Shown: positions 1-9,055 of the stretch, in pieces
How positions within the stretch are numbered: the stretch's first letter is position 1
Layout: every line of letters starts with the position of its first letter
Assembly (NCBI RefSeq): GCF_001017175.1
Contig: NZ_LCYG01000032.1
Span: forward strand, 124,001 to 188,000
DNA length: 64,000 bases
Source: Microvirga vignae
GTDB lineage: Bacteria; Pseudomonadota; Alphaproteobacteria; Rhizobiales; Beijerinckiaceae
Direction: 5' to 3'
Notes under the pieces: generated by a model
The model's database searches: none
The model's input: the letters and a program-made list of their open reading frames with translations, nothing else
Told to the model about the DNA's origin: nothing
Position numbers and translations under genes: made by a program

Positions 1-416
1 CGGAAGTACCGTTCAGCCTGCGCTCTATCCCCTCTTAGGAGATAGGAGTATCCTCGATTATTGAGAACCTGTGGGGTCTGTCCCTTGATCTTGACTGCTT
101 GCCCGTAGGCCCGGTCAGCAAGATCGAAGCGACCGAGTTGGTCATAGCTTGCGGCAAGCCCGAGCCAGCCATCCCCATTCCCCGGCTCTGCCTCGACCGC
201 GCTCTGGAAATAGCGTTCAGCCAACGCATAGTTCCCGCGGGCGAACTGCTCCCGGCCGACGCGTTCGGGCTGGTCCGTGGCGACAAACGCCTCTTCCATA
301 GCTGTCCCGTTCAAAGAGACGCTTCCCCCTGAGCCGTCAGTAGACTGACAGCCAGCCAGCAATGCTACAGACAGCACTGCAACCAGTTTACTTGAACGAT
401 GCATTGCCCCCGCCAT
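1..416 (-). CDS. tadD: TadD-type TPR lipoprotein of the Tad pilus, partial
   Basis: The start lies at 416 and the gene runs off the left edge of the window. The N-terminus has a short hydrophobic stretch ending in a lipobox (LLAGC), so the protein should be a lipoprotein. It is followed by helical repeats of TPR type (for example ARGNYALAERYFQSAVE, then LGRFDLADRAYGQAV). TadD proteins are TPR lipoproteins that help the secretin assemble or localise. The start codon overlaps the tadC stop by one base (TAATG), which suggests translational coupling. A second in-frame ATG at 404 could also serve. The assignment rests on the lipobox, the TPR pattern and the position after tadC. Confidence 0.8.
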   Translation of the reverse strand, partial: MAGAMHRSSKLVAVLSVALLAGCQSTDGSGGSVSLNGTAMEEAFVATDQPERVGREQFARGNYALAERYFQSAVEAEPGNGDGWLGLAASYDQLGRFDLADRAYGQAVKIKGQTPQVLNNRGYSYLLRGDRAQAERYF

Positions 417-1345
417 TAGAACTTATCTGCAACCTGAAGAAGCCTTATTATCACAGGCGTCATAATGATTATCATAATTACGGGGAAGATAAAGAGTCCC
501 AAAGGCAACACGAGCTTCACAGGAAGAGCATAGGCCTTCTGCTCGGCGCGGGACATCCGCTTGTCCCGCATTTCCTCACTGTAAGTGGTTAACGCTTGGG
601 AAATGTCCGTCCCGAGCTCGAGCGATTGCTGCAACAGAGTTACAAACGAACGGGCCTCGTCCAAGTTCAAGCGACCGGCGAAGCCATGGAGTGCCTCGAT
701 CGTTCCACGCCCGGCCCGAGTTTCCCCCGCCATCAGCGCGAGATTCGCCCTAAGCTCAGGCTGCTTTGAGCCAAGTTCGGTCGTAACGCGTTCCAACGCG
801 GCCTCGAGGCTCAGGCCGGCATCGACGCAAACCACCAGCAAATCCAGGAAGTCGGGAAATGTCAGACGGTACCGTTCCTGAAGTATTCTCTGGCGACGGT
901 CGATATATGCCTTCGGCAGGTAATAGGCGAGAACAAAGGCGCCGGCAAGAACACCGAATTTTTCCAACGGCGCCCATTGGCTGAGCGTGCTGAACGTTGC
1001 AAGATACAATGTGGCAGGAAAGGCAATGACGATCAGCAACCGGGAGATGGTGAAGATCGCTACCGCGTCCTGAGAAAAATACCCTGCCTTGATAAGTTCG
1101 ATCCGTAGCCTTCTCTGCTCCTCGACATCGACGCCGATCTTGCTCGGCTCCAGTTTCGCCTGAATGGTCCTGCCGAGAGAACTGGGAGGTGGGGCGGTTC
1201 CTGCCGCGCCTACTCCAACGGCTCCGAAGCGCTGACGGAGCCTGCCCCGGCGCAGCACGATTGTGGCGCTACCAAAGGATAGCAGCGTAACACAGGCGAA
1301 GATGAGGCCTAGGATCGTCCAATAAAGGAGCGTTTGGTTGGACAT
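416..1345 (-). CDS. tadC: Tad pilus inner-membrane protein TadC
   Basis: A 309-residue protein with an N-terminal membrane segment, a T2SSF-type cytoplasmic domain (FPDFLDLLVVCVDAGLSLEAAL and a following helical bundle) and a hydrophobic C-terminus (PVIMIIIMTPVIIRLL). This is the usual layout of TadC, which with TadB forms the inner-membrane platform for Flp pilus assembly. It starts 7 bases after the tadB stop and its own stop overlaps the tadD start, so it sits inside one operon. Length is normal for the family. Confidence 0.93.
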   Translation of the reverse strand: MSNQTLLYWTILGLIFACVTLLSFGSATIVLRRGRLRQRFGAVGVGAAGTAPPPSSLGRTIQAKLEPSKIGVDVEEQRRLRIELIKAGYFSQDAVAIFTISRLLIVIAFPATLYLATFSTLSQWAPLEKFGVLAGAFVLAYYLPKAYIDRRQRILQERYRLTFPDFLDLLVVCVDAGLSLEAALERVTTELGSKQPELRANLALMAGETRAGRGTIEALHGFAGRLNLDEARSFVTLLQQSLELGTDISQALTTYSEEMRDKRMSRAEQKAYALPVKLVLPLGLFIFPVIMIIIMTPVIIRLLQVADKF

Positions 1346-1352
1346 TGCCGCC

Positions 1353-2312
1353 TCAGAACTTGAAGTTCACCATTTTGTACATAATGAAGTTGCCGACGGT
1401 CAGGAGCAGGGCTCCTGTGAGCGCAGCGAGGGTCAAGTACGGGCTTCCCCAGACATCGCCGTAATATTTCGGATTGATCATGTTGATGATGCCAAACATC
1501 ACGAAAGGGAAAAGGGAAAGGACCAGGGCACTGAACCGCCCTTCGGAAGACAAGGCCTTGATTTTCCGTTTCATCCGGAATCGCTCACGGAGCATTTTTG
1601 CCAAGCGGGCCAATATGTCTCCCAGGTTACCGCCAGTCTGATACGAGACCGCGATCGAGGTCACCAGGAACCCAAGATCTTCGTACCCGACACGACGATA
1701 GAGATTGCCGAGAGCGTCACGAACATCACGGCCATACGTTACCTCGTCAAAGACAAGCGCGAACTCGCTCCCAGCTGGATCAGGCATCTCTCTTGCAACA
1801 AGCGACAGCGAAACAGGCAACGGATGCCCGGCGCGCAAGCTCCGCACGATGACATCGATGATGTCAGGGAGTTGCTCGGCGAAGCGCCCGATGCGTCGGG
1901 TCCGCATGAAGAGCAGGAAGCCAATGATGGACAGAGCCGCCGCTGCACCGCTCAGGACCACTCCGAGAGGCTGCCACAGCAAGAACTGGACCATCAGATA
2001 CAGTCCCACCCAAAGTATGACGAATGCCACTCCGATCTGAGCCAGACGTTGGCTCATCCCGGATTGCAGCAGGAGCAGTTGAAATCTACCTGAAGGCTCC
2101 GAGGTCAACCAATTTCCCAGCGTTCTCTGCTTCGCCACCTCTAGCAAACGCTCCTCGTGCCGTGGCCTCGAGTCACTCAAGGCTGAGAAGCGATGACTGG
2201 CGCGCCGACGCGTCATCAGGAAACCGGACCCAAATGCATAGGCAAACTGCACGAGCAGGAAGCCCGCCGCGAATATCAAGAAGTAGATCAGCCAGGGCTC
2301 AACCATCGTCAT
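1353..2312 (-). CDS. tadB: Tad pilus inner-membrane protein TadB
   Basis: A 319-residue membrane protein with an N-terminal transmembrane segment, two central hydrophobic segments, a T2SSF domain (LPDIIDVIVRSLRAGHPLPVSL; YQTGGNLGDILARLAKMLRER) and a C-terminal membrane segment. TadB is the partner of TadC in the Flp pilus platform and resembles GspF/PilC. Starts at 2312 and 2306 are both possible. The gene begins 3 bases after the tadA stop and is followed by tadC after 7 bases, so the three are probably co-translated. Confidence 0.93.
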   Translation of the reverse strand: MTMVEPWLIYFLIFAAGFLLVQFAYAFGSGFLMTRRRASHRFSALSDSRPRHEERLLEVAKQRTLGNWLTSEPSGRFQLLLLQSGMSQRLAQIGVAFVILWVGLYLMVQFLLWQPLGVVLSGAAAALSIIGFLLFMRTRRIGRFAEQLPDIIDVIVRSLRAGHPLPVSLSLVAREMPDPAGSEFALVFDEVTYGRDVRDALGNLYRRVGYEDLGFLVTSIAVSYQTGGNLGDILARLAKMLRERFRMKRKIKALSSEGRFSALVLSLFPFVMFGIINMINPKYYGDVWGSPYLTLAALTGALLLTVGNFIMYKMVNFKF

Positions 2313-2315
2313 GCC

Positions 2316-3707
2316 TCACAGAGCGACACTGGGATCAAAATAATTACCCGGCAACTCAATCCCGTGTGATCGCAGTTCATGGAGGAACTTGGGACGCACG
2401 CCCGAAGCCCGGAACGAACCATTGATGTTGCCTTGCTCGTCCACACCTTCCCGGACGAAGCGGAAGATCTCCTGCATCTGGATGACATCGCCCTCCATTC
2501 CGGTGATTTCCGTGACGCTCATCAGGCGCCGCTTGCCATCACTCAGGCGCTGCAGTTGAACGATCAGCTGAATGGCGGATGCAATCTGACCACGAACCGC
2601 ACTGGGTGACATTGGCATGCCGGCCATGCCGACCATCTGCTCCATGCGGCGAACGGCATCGCGCGGGGTGTTTGCGTGAATGGTCGTCATGGATCCTTCA
2701 TGGCCGGTGTTCATGGCCTGGAGCATGTCGAATGCTTCCTCACCGCGACACTCGCCGAGAATGATCCGGTCGGGTCTCATACGGAGCGCATTCTTCACAA
2801 GTTCACGCTGCCTGATTTCACCGCGGCCCTCTGCGTTGGGCGGACGTGTCTCCAGGCGTCCAACATGCGGCTGCTGCAGTTGCAGTTCCGCCGCATCCTC
2901 GATTGTTAGAAGGCGCTCCTTCGGGGAGATAAAGCTGGATAAAGCATTCAGCATCGTCGTTTTTCCGGAGCCTGTTCCGCCGGACACGATAATCGAAATT
3001 CTGCCTTGGACCGCAGCCTTCAGCAGTTCGGCAATTGGAGGCTTGAGTGCCCCAATATCGACCAGACGGTCCATTGAAAAGGGGCGCTTCGAGAACTTGC
3101 GGATGGAGACGAGCGGACCATCGACAGCGATCGGTCGCACCGCGGCGTTGACGCGGGATCCGTCGGGCAGGCGCGCGTCGACCATGGGCGAGGACTCATC
3201 CACACGCCGGCCCACAAACGCGACGATCTTGTTGACGATGCGCAAGAGGTGAGCCTCGTCCTTGAAGCGGACCGGCGTGGCTTCGAGCTGACCGTAGCGT
3301 TCCACATAGACAGAGGCATGCGTATTGATCAGGATATCGTTGACCGTTGGATCCTTGAGAAGCGGCTCGATCGGGCCAAGGCCGAGCATCTCGTCCAAGA
3401 CCTCTTCTGTAAAAGCCTCAAGCTCCTTCTGGTTCAGCGCGATACGCTCGCTCAGAACATAGTCGCTGACGAAGCGCTTGACCTGTCTTGCTAGTTCTTC
3501 AGGAGCCACCTTGTCCAGGAGAGCGAGGTTGAACTCGTCGATGATCCTCCCGTGCAGCTTGACCTTCTGGTCGATCAGAGCTGGCTTGGATGCAACGAGC
3601 TCTTCATAGAGCTTGTTTTCCGTGCTGGGCTGCGGCTGCTTCTCCGGCTCGACGAGCTTTACCTGCGTCGCAGTCTGCCGCCACCTGTCCGAGATGCTGA
3701 TACGCAT
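2316..3707 (-). CDS. cpaF: Tad pilus ATPase TadA/CpaF
   Basis: A 463-residue secretion ATPase of the GspE/VirB11 superfamily that powers Flp pilus assembly from the cytoplasm. The Walker A motif GGTGSGKT lies at about 243-250. It is followed by the aspartate box (LLTIEDAAELQL), the Walker B segment (MRPDRIILGECRGEEA) and the histidine box (GHEGSMTTIHANTP). The N-terminal third contains the usual all-alpha domain. Length is typical of CpaF. It lies 35 bases downstream of tadZ and directly upstream of tadB, the standard order in Rhizobiales. Confidence 0.97.
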   Translation of the reverse strand: MRISISDRWRQTATQVKLVEPEKQPQPSTENKLYEELVASKPALIDQKVKLHGRIIDEFNLALLDKVAPEELARQVKRFVSDYVLSERIALNQKELEAFTEEVLDEMLGLGPIEPLLKDPTVNDILINTHASVYVERYGQLEATPVRFKDEAHLLRIVNKIVAFVGRRVDESSPMVDARLPDGSRVNAAVRPIAVDGPLVSIRKFSKRPFSMDRLVDIGALKPPIAELLKAAVQGRISIIVSGGTGSGKTTMLNALSSFISPKERLLTIEDAAELQLQQPHVGRLETRPPNAEGRGEIRQRELVKNALRMRPDRIILGECRGEEAFDMLQAMNTGHEGSMTTIHANTPRDAVRRMEQMVGMAGMPMSPSAVRGQIASAIQLIVQLQRLSDGKRRLMSVTEITGMEGDVIQMQEIFRFVREGVDEQGNINGSFRASGVRPKFLHELRSHGIELPGNYFDPSVAL

Positions 3708-3742
3708 TGCTGTCCCCCTAGAAACTCTTGCCTTTCACCGGC

Positions 3743-4951
3743 TTAGGACGCCTTCAATGAATGAGTCTGTATGGACTCGATCCAGCTGCCTATGCGCCGG
3801 ATGTTCTTTCCAATCGAGCTGCGCGGTGAAGTCTGCATCATGGGGCGACCTGTATTTGCAGCTTCAGTCACTGCGTCCGTATCCCGCCGCACGAAGAAGA
3901 CTTGCCGCCCAGCAAAGGTTCTCTCGATCTCGGACTTACGGTCGATGCGCCCCAGGAAGTTGGTCTGGCAACCATTGATGACGATGGCCGCACGGTCTGG
4001 CCCAATCGACAGCTCGTCTAAGTGTTTCTGCTTGTTCGCGATCTGCCTGATGGAAGGCACTGTCCCCTCGCCTGTCACGATGACTGCACTCGCCCCCTGC
4101 AACACATTGTCGAACCAGGGATGCCAGTAATTGGGTAGATCCAGCAGAACATAGGTATATTTTTTGCTGATCTCGTCCAGCAGAGCAAAGATTACCTCCG
4201 CCTGCATATCGTGGCTGAGCGCAAGCCGGGGCGGGCATGAAAAGATATCAACCTGGGTGGAGTGCTTGTTCGACAAGATCTCGACGAGCTGAGCGTCGAG
4301 GCGTTCCGGCCTGTCAATAAACTCGGCAATGTCGAAACGCGGCTCAAGATCAACGTAATCGGCGAGCGTGCTGCTTTGAAAGTTGAGATCGAGAACGGCC
4401 ACCCGCGCATCCCGCTTTTGGGTAGAGGCCAGATAGACGCCCGTCTCGAGCGCGAGGGTCGTATTCCCGACACCTCCCTTGGCCGGCAAGAAACTGATGA
4501 TCGTCGCGCTATCGGTTGCGGATCCCGTTTGCGTCCCCCCTGCTCCGTGGAACACGTCCTTGATTTCTTGCAATAGGTTGTCCCACTTGATCCATTCACC
4601 CGCATTTGTCCGAACAAGGCGTTTATAGGCATCCGCCGACATGGTGTCGGTGATATAGACGACAAAGGCATTCTGGCTTTCCGCCTCCGCGAAGCGGATT
4701 GCCGCATCGGCGAGCGACGCGTCGCCGGCCTCGTTCGGCACGAAGACGAAGCTCTTCCCCTTGCCGTAGTCCGGATGCTTGCGCACCTCATTAAGAGACT
4801 GCGCCACGTTGGCTCTACGGCCAAGTCCCGCCAGTTGCTTGACCAGGAGATCGTCTTGTGAGGCGCTCGAATTCGGTTGGATCACGAAGGTGGGCACAGA
4901 GTCGACCTTGGTAGTGAGATTCTGACGATGAGGTAAAAGCTGGTACGTCAA
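3743..4951 (-). CDS. cpaE: Tad pilus localisation ATPase TadZ/CpaE
   Basis: A 402-residue protein with an N-terminal receiver-like domain (about 20-140) and a ParA/MinD-type ATPase domain with the deviant Walker A KGGVGNTT at about 158-165. TadZ/CpaE proteins place the pilus machine at the pole. The start is a TTG at 4951, supported by a GGAGGA Shine-Dalgarno sequence six bases upstream; no better start is present. A 116-base gap separates it from cpaB, in which I see no convincing gene. The secretin gene, often found between cpaB and cpaE, is elsewhere here (9056-10585). Confidence 0.92.
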   Translation of the reverse strand: MTYQLLPHRQNLTTKVDSVPTFVIQPNSSASQDDLLVKQLAGLGRRANVAQSLNEVRKHPDYGKGKSFVFVPNEAGDASLADAAIRFAEAESQNAFVVYITDTMSADAYKRLVRTNAGEWIKWDNLLQEIKDVFHGAGGTQTGSATDSATIISFLPAKGGVGNTTLALETGVYLASTQKRDARVAVLDLNFQSSTLADYVDLEPRFDIAEFIDRPERLDAQLVEILSNKHSTQVDIFSCPPRLALSHDMQAEVIFALLDEISKKYTYVLLDLPNYWHPWFDNVLQGASAVIVTGEGTVPSIRQIANKQKHLDELSIGPDRAAIVINGCQTNFLGRIDRKSEIERTFAGRQVFFVRRDTDAVTEAANTGRPMMQTSPRSSIGKNIRRIGSWIESIQTHSLKAS

Positions 4952-5067
4952 GTCTTGTCCTCCGGGTTGGATTCATTCGCCGCATTCATCGTCCGCCGGC
5001 GGGCAGCCAACTCTGCGGGAGAACCGGTACGCAGTCGCTTGGCGGGTATAAGGCCAATGTTCAGGGC

Positions 5068-5988
5068 CTACCGCGTTTCGCTCATGACCGTGTACTCGTC
5101 CCGTTTCAACGCACCTCTGATGACATTGACGATCACCCGATCATCCCGCTTCGCCAGCGTGGTAATGGGTGCCGGAGGCGGAGCTGAGGCCGCTTTGCGC
5201 ATTTCCTCCAGCTGCGCCTCCAGCTTTGCGAACCGATCGTCGTTTTCGTCAGTCTTCTTGGCTTCGATAGCCTCAGAGAGGCCCAAATCGGACAAGGTCA
5301 CGCGGCGCGCATCGGCGCTTTCACCTTCGCCTGCTTGGCGCAGGACCAAGGAAAGCTTTCCTACACCTTGAGCGAGAATGACCTTCTGCGACTGTTGCAG
5401 ATTGAGTTCCAAGGTCACTGCCTTGGCAAGGGTCGGCTTGTCGGTCCGCTCGTTGGCGACCTGATCGATGCCCAAGACCTTCACATTCTGCAGAAGCACA
5501 TCGGCAACGGCTCCGCCGGCACCAGCACCTCCGCGCTCTTCACGAGTCAGAACCACGTCGACGCGGTCGCCGGGGAGGATGAAACCGGCGACGCCACGGA
5601 CTTCATCCACGTTCACGGACACCGCGCGCATGCCCTCGTCGATCAGAGTGGAAAGGGTCGCCCTCTGGTTCGGCCCAGTCACTTTGGACGCCAGGATCGG
5701 CTCATTCTTCTGCATCGACACCAACGTGAGGCGACGCCCGTCCTTCAGCAGGTCCGTGATTGTCGCGAACGATCCCTCAAGGGGAATACCAGGCCACTCG
5801 ATCTCGCGCAGGTTGTCTGGGGTCAGGTTCGCGCCGAATTCGAGCGGCTGCCGCGCAACGACGATCGTGCCAGTCTTCTGCGGCGCTGGCGGCGTTGCCA
5901 ATCCTAAGAGGAACTCTCTTGAAAGGAAGGCTGCGAGCCCTCCGAAAATGATAGCGACCAAAAGCGCGATTGCACTGCTTGCTCTCAT
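5068..5988 (-). CDS. cpaB: Flp pilus assembly protein CpaB/RcpC
   Basis: A 306-residue periplasmic protein anchored by one N-terminal membrane segment. A SAF-like domain covers about residues 40-100 (TIVVARQPLEFGANLTPDNL), followed by the conserved RcpC segment (MRAVSVNVDEVRGVAGFILPGD cut at about 150). The C-terminal part carries a charged, probably coiled-coil stretch (DDRFAKLEAQLEEMRKA). CpaB/RcpC is a periplasmic component of Tad systems, thought to modulate the secretin. It is the first gene after flp, separated by about 180 bases that contain a stable hairpin. Confidence 0.93.
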   Translation of the reverse strand: MRASSAIALLVAIIFGGLAAFLSREFLLGLATPPAPQKTGTIVVARQPLEFGANLTPDNLREIEWPGIPLEGSFATITDLLKDGRRLTLVSMQKNEPILASKVTGPNQRATLSTLIDEGMRAVSVNVDEVRGVAGFILPGDRVDVVLTREERGGAGAGGAVADVLLQNVKVLGIDQVANERTDKPTLAKAVTLELNLQQSQKVILAQGVGKLSLVLRQAGEGESADARRVTLSDLGLSEAIEAKKTDENDDRFAKLEAQLEEMRKAASAPPPAPITTLAKRDDRVIVNVIRGALKRDEYTVMSETR

Positions 5989-6107
5989 TGTCCCGCCCCC
6001 ATTGAAGATGCCTACACCGGACGAGCCTCATGCTTTCCGAATGCCAGTTACTCCCTCCGGCCAGGGATGCTCCTGCATCAATTGACCCAGCCGAAACTTG
6101 AAGACAC

Positions 6108-6135
6108 GAAGCGCGCTCGAAAGCAGGCGCGCTTC
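6108..6135 (-). terminator. Hairpin between flp and cpaB
   Basis: A 9-base-pair GC-rich stem (arms 6108-6116 and 6127-6135, loop of 10) follows the flp stop codon. No clear U-run follows on the minus strand. It may be a partial terminator or an mRNA-stabilising hairpin that lets flp be expressed more strongly than the downstream assembly genes. The role is inference; the stem is visible. Confidence 0.5.
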
Positions 6136-6169
6136 GCGATGTCAGATATCCGTGCCCGGAGTAGTAGTC

Positions 6170-6349
6170 CTAGTTGAAGGCAGCACCATTCATGTTGGTA
6201 TTGAGGCGGGTCCAAGCATTGGTAACCTTGCCGCCGACAGTACCGATCAGAAGGATCACTGCAGCCGAGATAAGGCCGATGAGCACGCTGTACTCGACCA
6301 AGGACGCACCCTCTTCATCGCGAGCGAAGCGCTTCAGGAACTGAGACAT
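6170..6349 (-). CDS. flp: Flp type IVb major pilin
   Basis: A 59-residue prepilin. The leader is short and basic (MSQFLKRFARDEEG) and cleavage by CpaA is expected after Gly14. The mature protein then starts ASLVEYSVLIGLISAAVILL, with Glu at +5 and Tyr at +6 as in Flp pilins, followed by a hydrophobic helix and a short polar tail ending TNMNGAAFN. The start at 6349 is preceded by AAGGGGAAT. Flp pilins form the thin adhesive fibres of Tad pili. The gene is first in the cpaB-tadD operon, the usual place. Confidence 0.95.
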   Translation of the reverse strand: MSQFLKRFARDEEGASLVEYSVLIGLISAAVILLIGTVGGKVTNAWTRLNTNMNGAAFN

Positions 6350-6893
6350 GTTTGATATTCCCCTTGTGAAGACAGAAAGTACTGCCTGAGATATAGCTGG
6401 GGATCTTCATGCACATACTGCCGCCCCCCAGTACGAATATTCAAAGTTCAGAAACTATTCACAGTCAACGAAGCATTTCACGCTCATCATGTCTCTGATG
6501 GGGTAGCCATTATTCAAGTCTTTCATCTCTTATTTGGTACTCACGGCAATTAAGCCCCTTAACTATCCTCTTAGGGTTACTTCCTTTGAGTATCGCAAAA
6601 CCTGATGCCCACTGACCGGTCCATAAGCAGGACGACTGAAGTATGGGAAGCGAATGCATCGGCTTGTTCGACAGCGAAAAGGCCCGCCCATTTGCTTCCA
6701 ACGCCATTGTGACGAACCTCATACTGCGCATCGTCGCGCCCAAGGCTGTTCGTTGCTGTTGGCCAGTTCAAGCTGACGATGGCCCGTTTTTAGCGCAATG
6801 TGCGTTGTCGCGTGACAAATGCTGCCCTTGTGCATGCTTTGATTTACTGCCTATACTTGGAGCTGCACTTCACAATTGCCGCGCTGGATCTGA
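6350..6893. promoter_or_regulatory. Divergent regulatory region between flp and cpaA
   Basis: About 540 bases without a supported gene separate the flp operon (leftward) from cpaA (rightward). On the minus strand a possible sigma70-like promoter for flp has TTGACT (6468-6463) and TTGAAT (6444-6439) with an 18-base spacer, about 90 bases upstream of the pilin start. The -10 match is only moderate, so this is tentative. I see no clear promoter for cpaA. Confidence 0.35.
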
Positions 6894-7364
6894 ATGCTTT
6901 CAAAAATTACATCACTTCACCAAGTTCAGGCTTTGGCAGTCGTCATGCCGATCCTCGTGCTTGTCGTCATTGACGACCTTCGCAACTTTCGCATTCGCAA
7001 CCACGTGGTGCTCGCTCTGCTGGCCCTGTTCGGCGTTTTCTACTTGGTAAACGGAGACCTGGACGCGTTCACATCGCACCTGCTCTTCGGTCTCGCGATG
7101 TTCGGTCTTTGCCTCGTGATGTACAGGTTCGGCATGATGGGCGGCGGGGACGTCAAGCTCCTCGCAGTCGCCTTTCTCTGGATGGGCATCGAGAACGCGA
7201 CAGTCTTCGCGATGCTGCTCGGCATGCTCGCAATGGGCTACGCAACGGGAGCCAGTTTTCATTTGCTCCCATACCGTACCGACAATGGCCGTGTTAAGGT
7301 GCCCTATGGGCCGACGATTTCACTGGCTTGGGTTGGGGCTTCGCTCGCAAGCATCATTCTTTGA
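6894..7364 (+). CDS. cpaA: Prepilin peptidase CpaA/TadV
   Basis: A 156-residue A24-family aspartic prepilin peptidase with several membrane segments. The two catalytic aspartates can be placed in VVIDDLRNFRIRN (about residue 25) and in the GGGDVKLLA motif (about residue 85). It lacks the N-terminal methylase domain of PilD, as expected for CpaA/TadV. It cleaves the leader of the Flp prepilin and of TadE/TadF pseudopilins at the inner membrane. It is transcribed away from the flp operon and is followed by about 220 bases without a gene, then an IS630 element. Confidence 0.95.
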   Translation: MLSKITSLHQVQALAVVMPILVLVVIDDLRNFRIRNHVVLALLALFGVFYLVNGDLDAFTSHLLFGLAMFGLCLVMYRFGMMGGGDVKLLAVAFLWMGIENATVFAMLLGMLAMGYATGASFHLLPYRTDNGRVKVPYGPTISLAWVGASLASIIL

Positions 7365-7588
7365 AATGCGAGCTGCGGGTCAAACCGCTTGGCACCCATG
7401 TTCCGATCTGCCGCGGCCATCTGACTGCGGCTCTCCAATAGCTCTGCACCATGGACCGGCGGACCGGCAGCAATGGGCCACCTTGCGCGACCCTATGCCG
7501 ATGGGCGGGATGATCGCGGATCAGAAGATATGTCTCGGGCAGGCAGAGACGAGCGCCTCATCCAACACAAGTTCTGTTGAACGCCCTA

Positions 7589-8637
7589 AAGCGAATTTGG
7601 GATCAGTGTAGGGCATAGCCAGCGTGCCTGAACCAGCCTCTGGCATTCTGGGCGGTGATGGTGTCGAGGGCTGGTTTGAGTTCGGCTTCCAGGATCTCCA
7701 GGCTGCGGGCGGCTTTCGCCTTGAGCCGCGTTTTCGTCTTGGCCCAGGCGTGCTCGATCGGATTGAACTCGGGCGAATAGCGCGGCAGATACATGAGCCC
7801 AATTCCGGCCTTGGCGAGAAGCTCCCCCACTTCCGTGGCGCGATGCGGGCGCAGGTTGTCCATCACCAGGATGGCATCCGGCCTAGTGGTTTTGAGAGCT
7901 GGCACCAATACCTGCTCGAGATAGGCCAGCAGCACCGGCGTGGAGGTGGACTCTTCGATGCTCATCGTGGCGACCAGACCGTCACACCCGAGTGCCCCTA
8001 ACACCGTCAGCCGCTGCCACGAGCCGAGTGGGACAGTCCCGTACGCCCGCTGGCCGCGCGGGGCCTGTGCATGCGTGTGCGCCATCTTGGTTGTCACCCC
8101 GCTCTCGTCGAGAAAGACCAACCACCGAGCGGGAATCTGCGTCATCTGCTGGCGAAAGGCCTCGCGTTCACTCACGATCCCGGGCCGATCCTGCTCGGCC
8201 GCCCAACGCGTCTTTTTTGGGGCGCAGCTTGAGGCGCTTGAGCGCCTCGCAGATCACCGCCAGACATATCGTCACATCGGTTCTCTCGGCCAGGCGCTCG
8301 GCGTACTCACGCAGCATCGCATCATTGTCCTCAATCACCAGCTGGCGCAGCACCTGAAGGGCGCTCGCATCCAGCCGAGGCGGCACGCCACCACTGTGCG
8401 ACTTGGATTGGCGCCGGCCTTCTTCGCGCGCCTGACGGCGCCAGTTCGACACGGTGGCGGGGCAGACTTGGAAGCGGCGGGCAATCTCGACTTGGCTGCC
8501 ACCGCCCCGCTCACAGGCAACGAGAACGCGTTCAGGCAGATCGGCGGAATAGGGCTGGGGCATGCTGACCTTCTGTGCCGCATGCCCGATCAACGCACAG
8601 CCCATCCCAACGGATTCAAGCCCGGGTCAAAGCGCTT
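7589..8637 (-). mobile_element. IS630-family insertion sequence
   Basis: About 1.05 kb flanked by TA dinucleotides (7587-7588 and 8638-8639), the duplication typical of IS630/mariner elements. The ends begin AAGCG on both sides when read inward and stay loosely similar for about 15 bases. It carries one transposase gene split by a frameshift. The right end abuts the stop codon of the pilus lipoprotein gene (8637-8987). The exact ends are inferred from the TA sites and the short terminal match. Confidence 0.8.
7603..8563 (-). CDS. IS630 transposase, expressed by -1 frameshift (orfA + orfB)
   Basis: Two overlapping frames encode one transposase. The first (start 8563, protein begins MPQPYSADLPERV) holds two helix-turn-helix segments (QVEIARRFQVCPATVSNWRR). 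The second (ending at 7603) holds the DDE catalytic core: FLDESG, ILVMDNLRPHR and SPEFNPIEHAW. A run of six A on the coding strand (8218-8213), at the end of the first frame, is a likely slippage site; a -1 shift there yields KTRWAAEQDRP, which is a normal IS630 linker. Both halves look intact, so the element may be active. Confidence 0.85.
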
Positions 8638-8987
8638 TAACATTGAGAGCCCGAACCGCCTCCTTCAGCAGATGCACCTCCGCCTGCCCCGCCGTTGACG
8701 TTGACCGTCACCCCACTGCTGCCGCCGCCAGAGGACTCGTCTTTCGGCCCGAGTTGGTAGCAGCGAACCGCGCGAGCCATCCGTTCACCACTGAACGCAA
8801 TGTCCTTGTTGGCCGAATGAACCGGCCACGGATCAGTGACATGCGTGACGACATTGGTCTGAACGGCATTTCCTGCGCTGAATGCGATCGTGTTCTTGCG
8901 GTCCATGTATTCCGAACATGCGGTCAGGCTGCTCGTCGAGAGGGCTACAGCTAGTGCCGTCCGCCCCATCACTGCATAAGCGATCAT
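8637..8987 (-). CDS. Small pilus-locus lipoprotein, unknown function
   Basis: A protein of 116 residues (110 if it starts at 8969). A short hydrophobic segment ends in a lipobox-like LTAC, then the protein continues EYMDRKNTIAFSAGNAVQTN and a conserved-looking DPWPVHSANKDIAFSGERM, and ends in a Gly/Ser-rich tail. Small proteins of this type occur beside cpaC in other Rhizobiales pilus loci, as I recall them; they are not CpaD. The stop codon is formed at the IS630 junction: TA of the target plus A of the element. Joining the flanks without the IS gives TAG, so the native protein length is unchanged. Confidence 0.75.
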   Translation of the reverse strand: MIAYAVMGRTALAVALSTSSLTACSEYMDRKNTIAFSAGNAVQTNVVTHVTDPWPVHSANKDIAFSGERMARAVRCYQLGPKDESSGGGSSGVTVNVNGGAGGGASAEGGGSGSQC

Positions 8988-9055
8988 CGTTCAATCCCTT
9001 GCTTTGCGGGCCTGTTGTACGCCGTTGGCATCACCACCATCGGAGCGCGTTCGCG

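Noticed and set aside
8637..8987. Truncation of the pilus lipoprotein by the IS630
   Set aside because: Joining the flanks without the element gives a TAG stop at the same codon, so the protein was not shortened.
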